A stretch of 64,000 nt of DNA, taken from the NCBI GenBank assembly GCA_963678095.2, contig CAXXXP010000001.1, positions 434,001 to 498,000 on the forward strand. The letters run 5' to 3'. Source of the DNA: G963678095 sp963678095. GTDB taxonomy: Bacteria; Bacillota; Negativicutes; Selenomonadales; Selenomonadaceae. Positions 16,749-25,153 of this stretch are shown here, in pieces. A program made the position numbers and the translations under genes. Within the stretch, counting starts at the first letter, position 1. Each line of letters opens with the position of its first letter. A model generated the notes under the pieces. That model had not been told where the DNA came from, ran no database searches, and was given only the letters and a program-made list of their open reading frames with translations.

Positions 16749-17195
16749 ATGATGACCTCCTGTTGATATTTTATGATTTATTCCGGAATGAAAATATTTG
16801 ACTGGATAATAGTTGGAAATTTCGCCACAATAAAACCTCCAAATTGGTGTGTTTATTTTGCACCAACTTGGAGGTTTCCGCTGACTGAGTGATGAGTTCT
16901 CTGTTAAATGAGTTTTTCGATTACAAATTTTACATTAGATGATAGTACATATAGTATTATATTTCGAACATTAATTCTAAATACCTTTAATTTTCGACAA
17001 AATGAAAGAATTTTTTAAATATTATTTACATTGTTGAAAGCAAAAAGTAAAATGAAATTGGAATTTAAGTTATCGCAAAAGAAAAAAGGATAGAGTCGGG
17101 CTTATTAAAGTTTTGATAAATTAGATTAGTGAGCCGTTATCTTAATTCTAACTGCAAAATTTAATGAAGGAATAGGTGTTGGGAGGGAAAGCTGA
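16749..17195. other. 447-bp AT-rich intergenic region
   Basis: Divergent spacer between the dapB-like gene and the metalloid cluster. It contains the hairpin at 16833-16877; the rest is very AT-rich without an obvious ORF or RNA. Promoters for both directions are expected here but no unambiguous -35/-10 pair stands out. Confidence 0.5.
16833..16877 (-). terminator. 16-bp hairpin upstream of the dapB-like gene
   Basis: AAACCTCCAA-A-TTGGTG pairs with CACCAA-C-TTGGAGGTTT around an 11-nt loop. On the minus strand it is followed by TTATTG and lies about 85 bp before the dapB-like start. It could be an attenuator of that gene or a bidirectional terminator. It lacks the conserved T-box bases, so no T-box call is made. 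Confidence 0.5.
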
Positions 17196-17756
17196 ATGGA
17201 TAAAGTTAAAAATATTTGTGATTGTCAAGAGTTTGATGAAAGTGCTATACGTAAATGTTGCTTGGCAAATAATACAAGTAAAGACAGCCGGGAGCGAAAA
17301 CGTTTGCTAATTGAATTTATGTATATTGATTTGCAGGTGTGTGTACGCTGCATGGGCACGGACACGGTTTTGGGAGAAGCAATTGCTGAAGTGACAAATG
17401 TTCTGAAGGCCGCGGGATATGAAATTGAGGTTCGAAAAATTCTGGTTACATCAGAGAAGCAGGCTGAGGCACTGAATTTTATCAGTTCCCCTACGATCCG
17501 TATCAATGGACAGGATATTCAATTAGATGCCAAAGAAAGTTTGTGCGAATCCTGTGGAGATGTTGCTGGCGAGGATATAGATTGCCGGGTTTGGTCTTGG
17601 GAAGGGAAGGAATATTCGCAGCCGCCCAAGGCAATGCTTGTAGATGCGCTGTTAAGGCATGTATATGGCGGAAGGCAGCCAGCAGCACAAGCTGGCAGAG
17701 CTATACCGGAGAACCTGAAGCGATTCTTTGCTGCTAAAAGAAAAATGCGTCTTTGA
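17196..17756 (+). CDS. DUF2703 domain protein, metalloid-cluster associated
   Basis: A 186-aa protein with the DUF2703 core LIEFMYIDLQVCVRCMGTD (about residues 38-56) and a thioredoxin-like continuation ending in ISSPTIRINGQDIQL, then a cysteine set LCESCGD. It also has an N-terminal CDCQEF ... KCCLAN extension. DUF2703 proteins are commonly encoded beside arsenic genes and are presumed thiol/metalloid-binding. Here it precedes an ArsP-type permease, ArsR regulator and thioredoxin-like protein. ATG follows GGGAGGG at 8 bp. Confidence 0.85.
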   Translation: MDKVKNICDCQEFDESAIRKCCLANNTSKDSRERKRLLIEFMYIDLQVCVRCMGTDTVLGEAIAEVTNVLKAAGYEIEVRKILVTSEKQAEALNFISSPTIRINGQDIQLDAKESLCESCGDVAGEDIDCRVWSWEGKEYSQPPKAMLVDALLRHVYGGRQPAAQAGRAIPENLKRFFAAKRKMRL

Positions 17757-17833
17757 AGCTTTATTGTAAGGAAGAATATTCGAATTTTAATGAATGAAAT
17801 TGTTTATAAATAAAAGCTTGTTTTTGTTGAATA

Positions 17834-17867
17834 AATATATTAGTATATTATTATATATTAATATATT
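17834..17867. promoter_or_regulatory. candidate ArsR-type operator
   Basis: AATATATTA ... TAATATATT form the ends of a 34-bp AT-only imperfect palindrome immediately before the permease start. ArsR/SmtB repressors bind AT-rich inverted repeats of this kind near the promoter. Assignment is by position and symmetry only. Confidence 0.45.
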
Positions 17868-17875
17868 GTGAGGCG

Positions 17876-18832
17876 ATGGAAATGTTGCAGGAAATAGCTG
17901 ATTTTTTAGTTTATCAAGGCTTGGGCTTACAACCGGATAGCACATTAGGAGGCGCGGTTAACTTTTTTGTTTACGACAGCATGAAGATATTTTTGATGCT
18001 TACGATCATTATCTTTATGGTATCCATTTTACGGTCTTATTTTCCGGCGGAAAGAACCAAGAAAATACTCAGCCATAAGAGAGAATTTTTTGGGAATGTT
18101 GCTGCAGCAGCGTTGGGGGTAGTGACGCCGTTTTGTTCCTGTTCGGCGGTTCCGGTATTTATTGGCTTTATTGAATCCGGAGTCCCGCTGGGAATTACCT
18201 TTTCTTTTTTGATTGCCTCACCGATGGTAAACGAAGTCGCGGTCATTATGTTATGGGGACTACTTGGCTGGGAAATCATGTTGATCTATATAGTATCAGG
18301 CTTGTTGATTGCGATTATTGGCGGCTGGATTATTGGCAAGTTGAAATTGGAACGGTTTGTACAGGATTATGTTTATGAGATGAAGCTTGGGGAAATGGAT
18401 ATTGTTGAGCAGACATTCCGGGAGCGAGTGGACTATGCCTGGGATTATACCAAGGAAATTTTGCGTAAAATATTTTTGTACGTCATTGCGGCAATTGCCC
18501 TAGGGGGCTTTATTCATGGCTATGCTCCGGAAGATTTTTTAGTGCAGTATGCAGGGCGGGATAATATTTTTGCAGTCCCGTTGGCGGTTCTGATTGGCGT
18601 ACCATTATACTCGAATGCAGCCGGTGTAATTCCTATTATTACGGCACTGATTCAAAAGGGGATGAGCCTGGGAACAGCACTGGCATTTATGATGGCAGTT
18701 ACCGCGTTAAGCCTGCCGGAAATGATTATATTGAAAAATGTACTGAAGCCGCAACTGCTGGCAATTTTTGTAGCAATTTTAGCCGTGGCAATTATATTTA
18801 CAGGATATCTTTTTAATATTATAATTGTCTAA
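17876..18832 (+). CDS. ArsP-type permease (PF03773 family)
   Basis: A 318-aa polytopic membrane protein with about eight hydrophobic segments. The family signature GVVTPFCSCSAVPVFIGFIE lies near residues 80-99, followed by SFLIASPMVNEVAVIML, and the mirrored half has VPLYSNAAGVIPIITALI. ArsP-type permeases export trivalent organoarsenicals; related members move other thiophilic metals. The CxC in the first half is the likely metalloid-contact site. ATG at 17876 is 4 bp after GAGG; a second ATG two codons on is equally possible. It is followed by its probable regulator. Confidence 0.88.
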   Translation: MEMLQEIADFLVYQGLGLQPDSTLGGAVNFFVYDSMKIFLMLTIIIFMVSILRSYFPAERTKKILSHKREFFGNVAAAALGVVTPFCSCSAVPVFIGFIESGVPLGITFSFLIASPMVNEVAVIMLWGLLGWEIMLIYIVSGLLIAIIGGWIIGKLKLERFVQDYVYEMKLGEMDIVEQTFRERVDYAWDYTKEILRKIFLYVIAAIALGGFIHGYAPEDFLVQYAGRDNIFAVPLAVLIGVPLYSNAAGVIPIITALIQKGMSLGTALAFMMAVTALSLPEMIILKNVLKPQLLAIFVAILAVAIIFTGYLFNIIIV

Positions 18833-18877
18833 TATTAAAGAAATAAATGGTGGATTCGTGAGAGGGAGGATTTCCTG

Positions 18878-19201
18878 ATGAGTGAAGATCATGTAAATAA
18901 ATTAACTGCGGATATATTTAAAGCATTGGCACATCCGGTTCGGATAAAAATCCTGCAAATGCTAAAAAAAAGAACGTATTGTGTCTGTGAAATGATGGAA
19001 ATTATGGACGTAGAGCAGTCAAATTTATCACAGCATTTAAATATATTGAAAAAGCAAGGCTTAATCGATTCAGAAAAAGCCGGGCAACGCGTAAATTATC
19101 ATATCGTTCATCCTTGTGTAGCAGAGCTGATTGAGGTCGCGGAAAAACTGATTGGCGAGAGACTTGGAAAAAATCAGGTGTTATTTGACTTTTTGCAATA
19201 A
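18878..19201 (+). CDS. ArsR/SmtB family repressor
   Basis: A 107-aa winged-helix protein: FKALAHPVRIKILQMLKKRT, then YCVCEMMEIMDVEQSNLSQH (recognition helix) and LNILKKQGLIDSEKAGQRV. The CVCEMM sequence places two cysteines at the ArsR-type metalloid-sensing position at the start of the DNA-binding helix region. Another Cys is in HPCVAEL. Such proteins release DNA on binding As(III) or similar ions. ATG behind GGGAGGA; between the permease (45 bp) and a thioredoxin-like gene (26 bp). Confidence 0.92.
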   Translation: MSEDHVNKLTADIFKALAHPVRIKILQMLKKRTYCVCEMMEIMDVEQSNLSQHLNILKKQGLIDSEKAGQRVNYHIVHPCVAELIEVAEKLIGERLGKNQVLFDFLQ

Positions 19202-19227
19202 AATAAAATAAATTGGAGGGTTTTAAT

Positions 19228-19458
19228 ATGAAGATTGAAATTTTAGGTATGGGTTGTCAAAAATGCAAGGACTTAGATACGGCTGCCAGACAGGCTGTAC
19301 AAGAATTAGGTATGGAGGCAGAATTTTCTAAAGTGGAAGATATAAAGCAGATTATGAAATACGGGGTTATGGTTACACCAGCTCTGGTTGTAGATGGAGT
19401 TGTAAAAGCAACAGGAAAAGTCCTGAATAAAGATGATATTAAGAAAATATTAAAGTGA
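19228..19458 (+). CDS. small thioredoxin-like redox protein
   Basis: A 76-aa protein with active site GMGCQKCKDLD (CxxC), the cis-proline strand VMVTPALVVDG and a C-terminal helix. This is the minimal redox-active disulfide 2/MTH895 type of thioredoxin. ATG at 19228 has TTGGAGGG 8 bp upstream; the TTG within that box is not the start. In metalloid clusters these proteins accompany ArsP-type permeases and may deliver or reduce the metalloid. Last gene of the cluster, followed by a strong terminator. Confidence 0.88.
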   Translation: MKIEILGMGCQKCKDLDTAARQAVQELGMEAEFSKVEDIKQIMKYGVMVTPALVVDGVVKATGKVLNKDDIKKILK

Positions 19459-19479
19459 TTTAAAAACGAATACGATAGA

Positions 19480-19530
19480 AATACTCCCTCGAAACATAGA
19501 ATGATTTCTTTGTTGCGGGGGAGTATTTTT
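19480..19530 (+). terminator. intrinsic terminator of the metalloid cluster
   Basis: AATACTCCC-T-CG pairs with CG-G-GGGAGTATT around a long AT-rich loop and ends in a T run. Confidence 0.8.
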
Positions 19531-19687
19531 AAATTGAGTTTAAACCCTTTAACCTAGACGGCATATGGTATAGATGTTATAGTAGGTCGTTATTTTGCTT
19601 AATCGGACGGTTTGTTTTATTAAAAGTTTTGTTTAGCCGATATTGAGTGATATATACGCCGTTGTCACCGCCAACTTTTCCGGGGGG

Positions 19688-20593
19688 TTACTCGTTAAAT
19701 AATAAAGCTGTTATTTTAGAAAATGGATCGGTGGGCTCGATTTCCTTCCAGCTTAAATCAATGGATTTTTTATCCCGGTTAATCGAACCTAAATTGGACG
19801 GCCGTGTCAGTAAATTTTGGTCGGCGCCGAAGTTTAAAAAAGATACGGGACGGAAATAATGGCGGCCATTTTCAGTCTTGAAATCAGCAACCATTATATC
19901 ATAAGGGGCAGAACCATCGCGTTCATTCTCTGTGAATTTTATTGCTACTTGCTTGCAGAGGCTGTTTGCTGCTGGATCCTTGAAGGAGGAAATATTATTA
20001 ATATCGATGTACACATTGTAGTGGCTGTCAGAGTCGATCCAGTACCAGTTTTTTTCGGTACCGTCAAATTGCAGGCTGTTGATGGAGGCAGCAATTGTAG
20101 GTGCGATGTTCTCCCTTTGATCAATCGGATACAAATAGCCTATACAGTAGAGTGAAGTATCATGGACAAAAGCATAGAGGAGTTCTTCCTGCGTGGCGGT
20201 TTTGAATTTGAACCAGAGAAAGTGCGTATCATGAATGGTTATATCCCCGGAGGTTACATATACCGCATTTTGTGAGGCTTCCTTTTCCACAATGCCCCGG
20301 CTGAAGTTTTCACGTGAGGTTTGGGACCAGTTTTCAATGGGGGAAAATCGTGCTTTTTGTAATTTTTGTATATATACCAGAGTCTCTGATTTTGTAATAG
20401 CTGCCATTGAAAGCGTATACAGATTGGAAGTATTGAGTTTTTCAGCGTCTTGGTAAATCGCTTCTTTCGGGATCAAGATACTGTAATGATCATTTGTATT
20501 ATGATAAGATTTCATATCATTAGCAGCTAAAGTCGCGGAGGAAATAAACAGCATATAGGCAGGGAGGAACAGCGAGATAAATAATTTTTTCAT
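19688..20593 (-). CDS. exported protein, paralogue of 27812-28696
   Basis: A 301-aa protein with a clear signal peptide (MKKLFISLFLPAYMLFISS, cleavage likely after LAA). The N-terminal YHNTNDHYSILIPKEAIYQD matches the paralogue's YKNEQDHYSISIPCRFNYQD, and both share a W-x-x-I/V-D ... VYIDINNIS / LVDLNNIT block near residues 185-205. That second block resembles the short beta motif of surface-adhesin-E-like proteins, a weak similarity. Probably periplasmic or surface exposed. Followed 112 bp upstream by a second exported gene in the same direction. Confidence 0.65.
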   Translation of the reverse strand: MKKLFISLFLPAYMLFISSATLAANDMKSYHNTNDHYSILIPKEAIYQDAEKLNTSNLYTLSMAAITKSETLVYIQKLQKARFSPIENWSQTSRENFSRGIVEKEASQNAVYVTSGDITIHDTHFLWFKFKTATQEELLYAFVHDTSLYCIGYLYPIDQRENIAPTIAASINSLQFDGTEKNWYWIDSDSHYNVYIDINNISSFKDPAANSLCKQVAIKFTENERDGSAPYDIMVADFKTENGRHYFRPVSFLNFGADQNLLTRPSNLGSINRDKKSIDLSWKEIEPTDPFSKITALLFNE

Positions 20594-20705
20594 AGATTTT
20601 TATATCCTTAGTTTTTTTATAAAGCTTGCTCGTGCAGGGGAAATATAAAGCTGAAGGCAGAAGCTGCCAATAAGTGTTTGCTGGCAGAATAGATAAAAAT
20701 ACTAT

Positions 20706-21218
20706 TTAATTCATTGCTCTGGTCGTGAGTTCATTGCTATGCACAGTGGCATATTCGCTGATCGTATCAAAAATTTTTTCTTCTGTTGATTCAGGAGCAG
20801 TTTTTACTATTTCTGGCTGAGGGTAATGTTTGACGGCCAATGACGTATTTGCTGCATCGCAATAATTGGCTTCATATATTTTAAAAGTATTAGCAGTACG
20901 GTTGTATTCATATTTCACGATGCAATGGTCCATTTTGCGGATGATATCACTGGCGGCAGTGGAATGGATATTTTTTTTATCATAGGCGATCAGTTGTTGT
21001 TTCATTTCAGGACTGTAGAGCTTTTTGGCGTAAAAAATAATAGTTGATGTATCGGCTGTTTTTGAATCTGGCAGGTACTTATATTGTATAGATTGGGTGT
21101 CAAACGACCAACTGATTTGCTTGTCGGAAGTTATTGGTTGCCAGATATGGTTGGCGGCAAAGGTCGGGCAATTAAATAAAAGTAGAAAAAATGGCAGTAA
21201 AAATAAAATTCGTTTCAT
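20706..21218 (-). CDS. small exported protein
   Basis: About 170 aa. Signal peptide MKRILFLLPFFLLLFNCPTF with cleavage after FAA; the ATG three codons downstream of the longest start is used because it follows the AGGAGA site best. The mature part begins WQPITSDKQISWSFDTQSI and contains KMDHCIVKYEYNR and EANYCDAANTS, so one disulfide is possible. The W...SFDT...I layout is similar to adhesin-E-like exported proteins often found in Negativicutes; not certain. Likely same functional group as the gene at 19688. Confidence 0.6.
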   Translation of the reverse strand: MKRILFLLPFFLLLFNCPTFAANHIWQPITSDKQISWSFDTQSIQYKYLPDSKTADTSTIIFYAKKLYSPEMKQQLIAYDKKNIHSTAASDIIRKMDHCIVKYEYNRTANTFKIYEANYCDAANTSLAVKHYPQPEIVKTAPESTEEKIFDTISEYATVHSNELTTRAMN

Positions 21219-21529
21219 AAAAAACATCTCCTAGGTAGTTTATTTTGTAAAATATAAGGACGAAAGGGTACAAGCCGAGGCCTGTAATTATTGGATGACA
21301 TCTGCTTGAACAAGGTGCAGCTTTGAAATTATACATCAAAACGATTTAGAAAACTATCAGCCTAAGGTAGGGGTGTGAGATTTCGTGCAACATGGTGGTG
21401 GATTCTTAATATGCTTTAAATAAGAGTTAGTAAAGGATGCTAAGCGACGCACGCAAGTTAAGTAAATGTGGACTTTCATATACCTGGTTGATAAATTAAC
21501 CTATCGAGGTGCAGTAACTTAAAATATTG

Positions 21530-21580
21530 ATAATATAGAAATACCCTATAGGGTATTGTTGTATAAATTTATAGATTTTA
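21530..21580. repeat. hairpin repeat, copy 2 (inner loop deleted)
   Basis: AATACCCTATAGGGTATT is a compact palindrome flanked by GATAATATAG and GTTGTATAAATTTATAG, the same flanks as copies 1 and 3. The 28 bp between the arms in copy 1 are absent. Confidence 0.7.
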
Positions 21581-21595
21581 AGAGTTTATTTTTGA

Positions 21596-21628
21596 GACAC
21601 TGGGGACGTTTATTTTTTGGCAAGCAGG
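21596..21628 (+). repeat. REP-like extragenic repeat, copy C
   Basis: GACACTGGGGACGTTT followed by ATTTTTTGGCAAGCAGG; joins directly to the tail of the second lysR gene. Confidence 0.55.
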
Positions 21629-22516
21629 TTATTTTTTATATAGTTGGCGGGCTTCTTCTAAAAATCTCACAAGAATAGGGGAGAGCCATTTGTCTTTGTG
21701 ATAGGCAATCTGCGTAGAAACCGTAGGGTTCAGCCCCTGAAGGGGGATTTTGGTAAGCTGGTTGTTTTTTACTTCATAGGCGATTGTGCTGTGGGGTAGG
21801 ATGGTGACCCCTACGCCGCTGATGACAAGTTCTTTGATTGCCTGGACATTATTGGTTGCGATGGTTGCGTGTGGCTGGATGTTTTCGGCTGTTAATACTT
21901 CATCGATCATATTTCGATAAAGGCAATTTTTTTCAGTGACAATGAGGGTCTCGGTCTGCAAGTCGCTAAAGGTAACGGTTTTTCTTTTGGTAAAAGGGTG
22001 ATCGACAGGCACTGCCAAAGATACGGCTTCTGAAAATAAATGCTCGATGATTAACTCCATATAATCTAGTTTTTTGGTCAAAAAGAAGGCAATATCTATG
22101 GTGTTTTCTTTTAATGCCGCGCGGATTTCTTGAACAGATCCGAATTTTAGCCGGATATCAATAGCGGGATATTTCTTTATAAAGGATTTCAATAATAGGG
22201 GCAAAGCAGTAACACTGAATGACTGATTTGCCCCTATTGTGATTTTTTGATTGCTTTGCTGTTCCGTTGAAAAAAAGGCGGTTGCTTGTTCTGAAAAAGC
22301 TAAAATTTTTTCGGCATAATAAAGCAGCTGTGTGCCTTCATTTGTGATTTTTACTATATGGCCGAGCCGTTCAAATAATTTTACCTGCAAATCGGTTTCC
22401 AGTGTTTGAATATGCATTGTAACCGTTGGTTGTGCATAGCCGAGTAAAGCAGCAGCTTTACTAAAACTTTGTGCATGGTATACCGTTACGAATGTTTTGA
22501 GATGTTTGATGTCCAT
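21629..22516 (-). CDS. LysR family regulator (cassette copy 2)
   Basis: A 295-aa paralogue of the regulator at 12223-13110, differing at only some 20 positions by eye, mainly in the effector domain (for example PAIDIRLKF for PTMDIRLKF, VDHPFTKRKTVTFSDL for VTHPFAKRKSVTVADL). The HTH recognition region is unchanged, so both regulators may read the same operators. The start at ATG 22516 follows AGGGG; the longer frame adds MQRGKK. Divergent from the second Fe-S gene. Confidence 0.93.
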   Translation of the reverse strand: MDIKHLKTFVTVYHAQSFSKAAALLGYAQPTVTMHIQTLETDLQVKLFERLGHIVKITNEGTQLLYYAEKILAFSEQATAFFSTEQQSNQKITIGANQSFSVTALPLLLKSFIKKYPAIDIRLKFGSVQEIRAALKENTIDIAFFLTKKLDYMELIIEHLFSEAVSLAVPVDHPFTKRKTVTFSDLQTETLIVTEKNCLYRNMIDEVLTAENIQPHATIATNNVQAIKELVISGVGVTILPHSTIAYEVKNNQLTKIPLQGLNPTVSTQIAYHKDKWLSPILVRFLEEARQLYKK

Positions 22517-22554
22517 TTTCTTACCCCTTTGCATTATGAAATATAATAGATTGT

Positions 22555-22569
22555 ATCATGAGTATCGAT
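22555..22569. promoter_or_regulatory. candidate LysR operator, copy 2
   Basis: ATCATGAGTATCGAT, identical to the motif at 13147-13161, in the equivalent divergent spacer. Confidence 0.5.
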
Positions 22570-22647
22570 TTTACTTATATTTAAATACAGTATATTATAA
22601 AAAGGAACATTGTTGCAAAGTTTCAAATTGCTAGGGGGAGTGAAACG

Positions 22648-23481
22648 ATGAATACATCAGATATTGATTCCATAGCGATCCGGTTTACGGCAGAATCGAA
22701 AGAAAATTATATTTCAGCAGAAGACGCTCTTGGAAAAGAGTTTATTGGGTTAAAATTGTTTGAAGCCCCATTGCTGTCGGTTGGCGACGCCAAAGATCCG
22801 TTATTTCTGGAGTTGAAGAAAGATACCGGAATCGGTAAACATTTTCTTTTGCCTGTGGAATGGATGCCGGCAGCCAAGCGTGTTATAACGTTCTTTTTTC
22901 CGTTTACGGAGACAGTTCGCTTGAGCAACCGTAAAAATAAAGCGTGTCCTTCCCAAGAATGGCTGTATGGCCGGATTGAGGGCCAACGATTTATCAATCA
23001 GTTTATTCTACAGATCCAAAAAGAGTTTTCAGACAAGGGCTATGAGAGTGTGATTCCTTCCTTGGATCAACGTTTTTGGAATAAAACCGAATACAACGTT
23101 AATACAGCACATCCGGAGGCTTCCTTTACTAGCAATTGGTCGGAGCGGCATGTTGGTTTTGTTTGTGGCTTAGGAACATTTGGCCTTTCTAAAGGGCTGA
23201 TTACGGCCAAGGGAATGGCGGGCAGGATTGTTAGCTTAATTACCAATCTGGAATTAACGCCAAGTATGCGAGACTATAATGATGCATATGAATATTGTAC
23301 GAACTGCGGAGCTTGTATAAGACAATGCCCGGTGGGAGCAATTTCAATGGAAACAGGGAAAAACCATGTAGTTTGTTCAGCTTTTCTTGATGAAACGCAA
23401 AAAAAATATGCACCCAGATATGGCTGTGGGAAATGTCAGACCGGGGTTCCTTGTGAAAATAGAATTCCACGGAAAATATAG
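22648..23481 (+). CDS. double [4Fe-4S] cluster protein (cassette copy 2)
   Basis: A 277-aa paralogue of the protein at 13241-14074. All cysteines are conserved: YCTNCGACIRQCPVGAI, HVVCSAF and YGCGKCQTGVPCENRIP. Differences cluster in the N-terminal half (SAEDALGKEFIGL, KEFSDKGYESV) and near LITNLELTPSMRDYND. Conservation of every cluster ligand after considerable drift indicates that this copy is still functional. ATG behind AGGGGGAG. Coupled to the next gene with a 42-bp gap. Confidence 0.8.
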   Translation: MNTSDIDSIAIRFTAESKENYISAEDALGKEFIGLKLFEAPLLSVGDAKDPLFLELKKDTGIGKHFLLPVEWMPAAKRVITFFFPFTETVRLSNRKNKACPSQEWLYGRIEGQRFINQFILQIQKEFSDKGYESVIPSLDQRFWNKTEYNVNTAHPEASFTSNWSERHVGFVCGLGTFGLSKGLITAKGMAGRIVSLITNLELTPSMRDYNDAYEYCTNCGACIRQCPVGAISMETGKNHVVCSAFLDETQKKYAPRYGCGKCQTGVPCENRIPRKI

Positions 23482-23523
23482 TATCCTTTTGAGTATAGTA
23501 TTATGTGAAGGAGAAACTGCGCC

Positions 23524-24255
23524 ATGAAAGATTATTTTTATGTTGCAAGTTGTGTGTTTACGGAAGAAGAGCCTGCATTAAGTAGAAAAGTACAAGAGTA
23601 TGTACAGGCCCGGTTTGCTATCCCCGTTATTCGCTGTTGTACGCCGAAGTATAAAGTAAATGAATTTGAGCAAAGAATGCCGCCCTGGTATCAAGCCCAA
23701 TGGCAGGCAATTCAGCACTTTCAGGAATATCCAAAGGGCAGTACGATGGTTTCGATTTGCCATAATTGTTCTGCTGTCTTTGAGGAACAATATCCGGAAA
23801 TCAAGCGGCTGTCCCTGTGGGAACTGATTTTGCAGGATGAGACGTTTTCGTATCCGGATTATAACGGAATGCAAATGATCGTGCAGGACTGTTGGCGGTC
23901 TAAAGAAAATAAAGCCGAGCAGCATGCTGTACGAGAACTTATGCAACGGATGCATATAGAATATATAGAGTTAGACGAAAATGGTGAGCAAACAAAATTT
24001 TGCGGATATTCCTTGTATCAGCCACAGCCGGCACGAAATCCTAAATTAGCGCCGAAAAGATTTCTGGCAGGGGCCAAGGGTTTATTCCAAGAACATACCA
24101 GGGAAGAAAAGCAGCAGATGATGAAAGAATATTGTTTGGCAATTCCAACGGAAAAGGTCGTGGCCTATTGCCATTATTGCATTCGTGGTTTGAATTTAGG
24201 TGGGAAACAAGGAATTCATTTGGCCCGGCTGCTTTTTGAACCGGAATTGATTTGA
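23524..24255 (+). CDS. cysteine-rich protein with CCG-like half domains (cassette copy 2)
   Basis: A 243-aa paralogue of 14117-14848. The main cysteine groups (SCVFTEEEP, RCCTPKYKV, SICHNCSAVF, QDCWRS, KFCGYSLY, AYCHYCIRGLN) are retained, while MHIECIE of copy 1 is MHIEYIE here, so that cysteine is not essential. The natural comparison between the copies therefore identifies the likely cluster ligands. ATG behind AAGGAGAA. Confidence 0.65.
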   Translation: MKDYFYVASCVFTEEEPALSRKVQEYVQARFAIPVIRCCTPKYKVNEFEQRMPPWYQAQWQAIQHFQEYPKGSTMVSICHNCSAVFEEQYPEIKRLSLWELILQDETFSYPDYNGMQMIVQDCWRSKENKAEQHAVRELMQRMHIEYIELDENGEQTKFCGYSLYQPQPARNPKLAPKRFLAGAKGLFQEHTREEKQQMMKEYCLAIPTEKVVAYCHYCIRGLNLGGKQGIHLARLLFEPELI

Positions 24256-24454
24256 AAATTTTAGGGTTAGGGACTTGGGGCTTTTTAAAATACATTCCGG
24301 CTAAATCCGTGTATATATTTGTGTAAAGCGTATTTTGCAAGGGCGGAATTTATAGAGATCACTCGGACACCATAGTAGATGGAGAATTTGCTATGATAAT
24401 TGTAAGGATAGCGCTATCTTATAATTTAAAATAAGGGAAAGCGAGTGGATCTAT

Positions 24455-25153
24455 ATGGGAGAGTTTTTATTTCTACAGCCCACGGGAGAAAATGAAACGG
24501 TTTTTGCAAAAAGGATCGCTGCGAAAGACAAAGATTCAATTGTTGTCGCCTGTGATTTGGTGAAAAAATTTTTTGATGACAGAAATGATATGGAAAAAAT
24601 TTTGCATATTGGTGTAGGGGTCGGCAATCCGATGTCGTGTTTTGGGAATCCATCCATGCCGGATACGGCAGCAAAAGAAAAAATGATACTATCGCAAATG
24701 CAGCCGGGGTTTCTTCGGGAAGCTGCTGGCAAAGGAATGGCGGTAGTGGCGATTAATTTTAATGGCGTGGAGAGTAGCGCATCCATACAAGATAATATGT
24801 ATACACTGAATGTACAGGCCAGGTTTCCTTTAATAGAAGTCAATGAAGAAGAGGCAGAGGAGAATAAAGCCTTGCGAAAAGTAGCTGAAATAAAAGCCAT
24901 GGCGGATCGGTTTTCCATTATGAATAGCGTGGCAAATTTTCATTATCCGCCTTTGCTTCTTTTGGCAAGCCTGTTCGTGCCGGCAGGGAAGACGACAAAA
25001 AGTGCATATTTATATTCTTTTGCTGAAACTGGCGAAGCGTTTGCTTTTATCAATCCTAAATTTTATTGGAATAGAAGGAGCTTTGGCGGGTATAAAAAGA
25101 ATGTAGATAATGATTTTTCTGATTTGGCAACAGTATTTGATGTCGAAGAATAA
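24455..25153 (+). CDS. hypothetical protein of the duplicated cassette (copy 2)
   Basis: A 232-aa paralogue of 15146-15844; same length and motifs (HIGVGVGNPMSCFGNPSMPD, FINPKFYWNRRSFGGYKKN). In this copy no terminator separates it from the preceding cysteine-rich gene, so it is likely read through from the Fe-S promoter. Function unknown. Confidence 0.7.
   Translation: MGEFLFLQPTGENETVFAKRIAAKDKDSIVVACDLVKKFFDDRNDMEKILHIGVGVGNPMSCFGNPSMPDTAAKEKMILSQMQPGFLREAAGKGMAVVAINFNGVESSASIQDNMYTLNVQARFPLIEVNEEEAEENKALRKVAEIKAMADRFSIMNSVANFHYPPLLLLASLFVPAGKTTKSAYLYSFAETGEAFAFINPKFYWNRRSFGGYKKNVDNDFSDLATVFDVEE

Larger units (their letters stand above)
21228..21628. other. 401-bp region of degenerate repeats
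   Basis: No gene. It holds a stretch (21290-21390) related to 28780-28890, the short form of the hairpin repeat at 21530-21577, and REP-like copy C at 21596, which joins the 3' end of the second lysR. Confidence 0.6.

Noticed and set aside
16833..16877. T-box or lysine riboswitch before the dapB-like gene
   Set aside because: Only one hairpin is visible; the T-box TGGNACC sequence and the lysine-riboswitch helices are absent.
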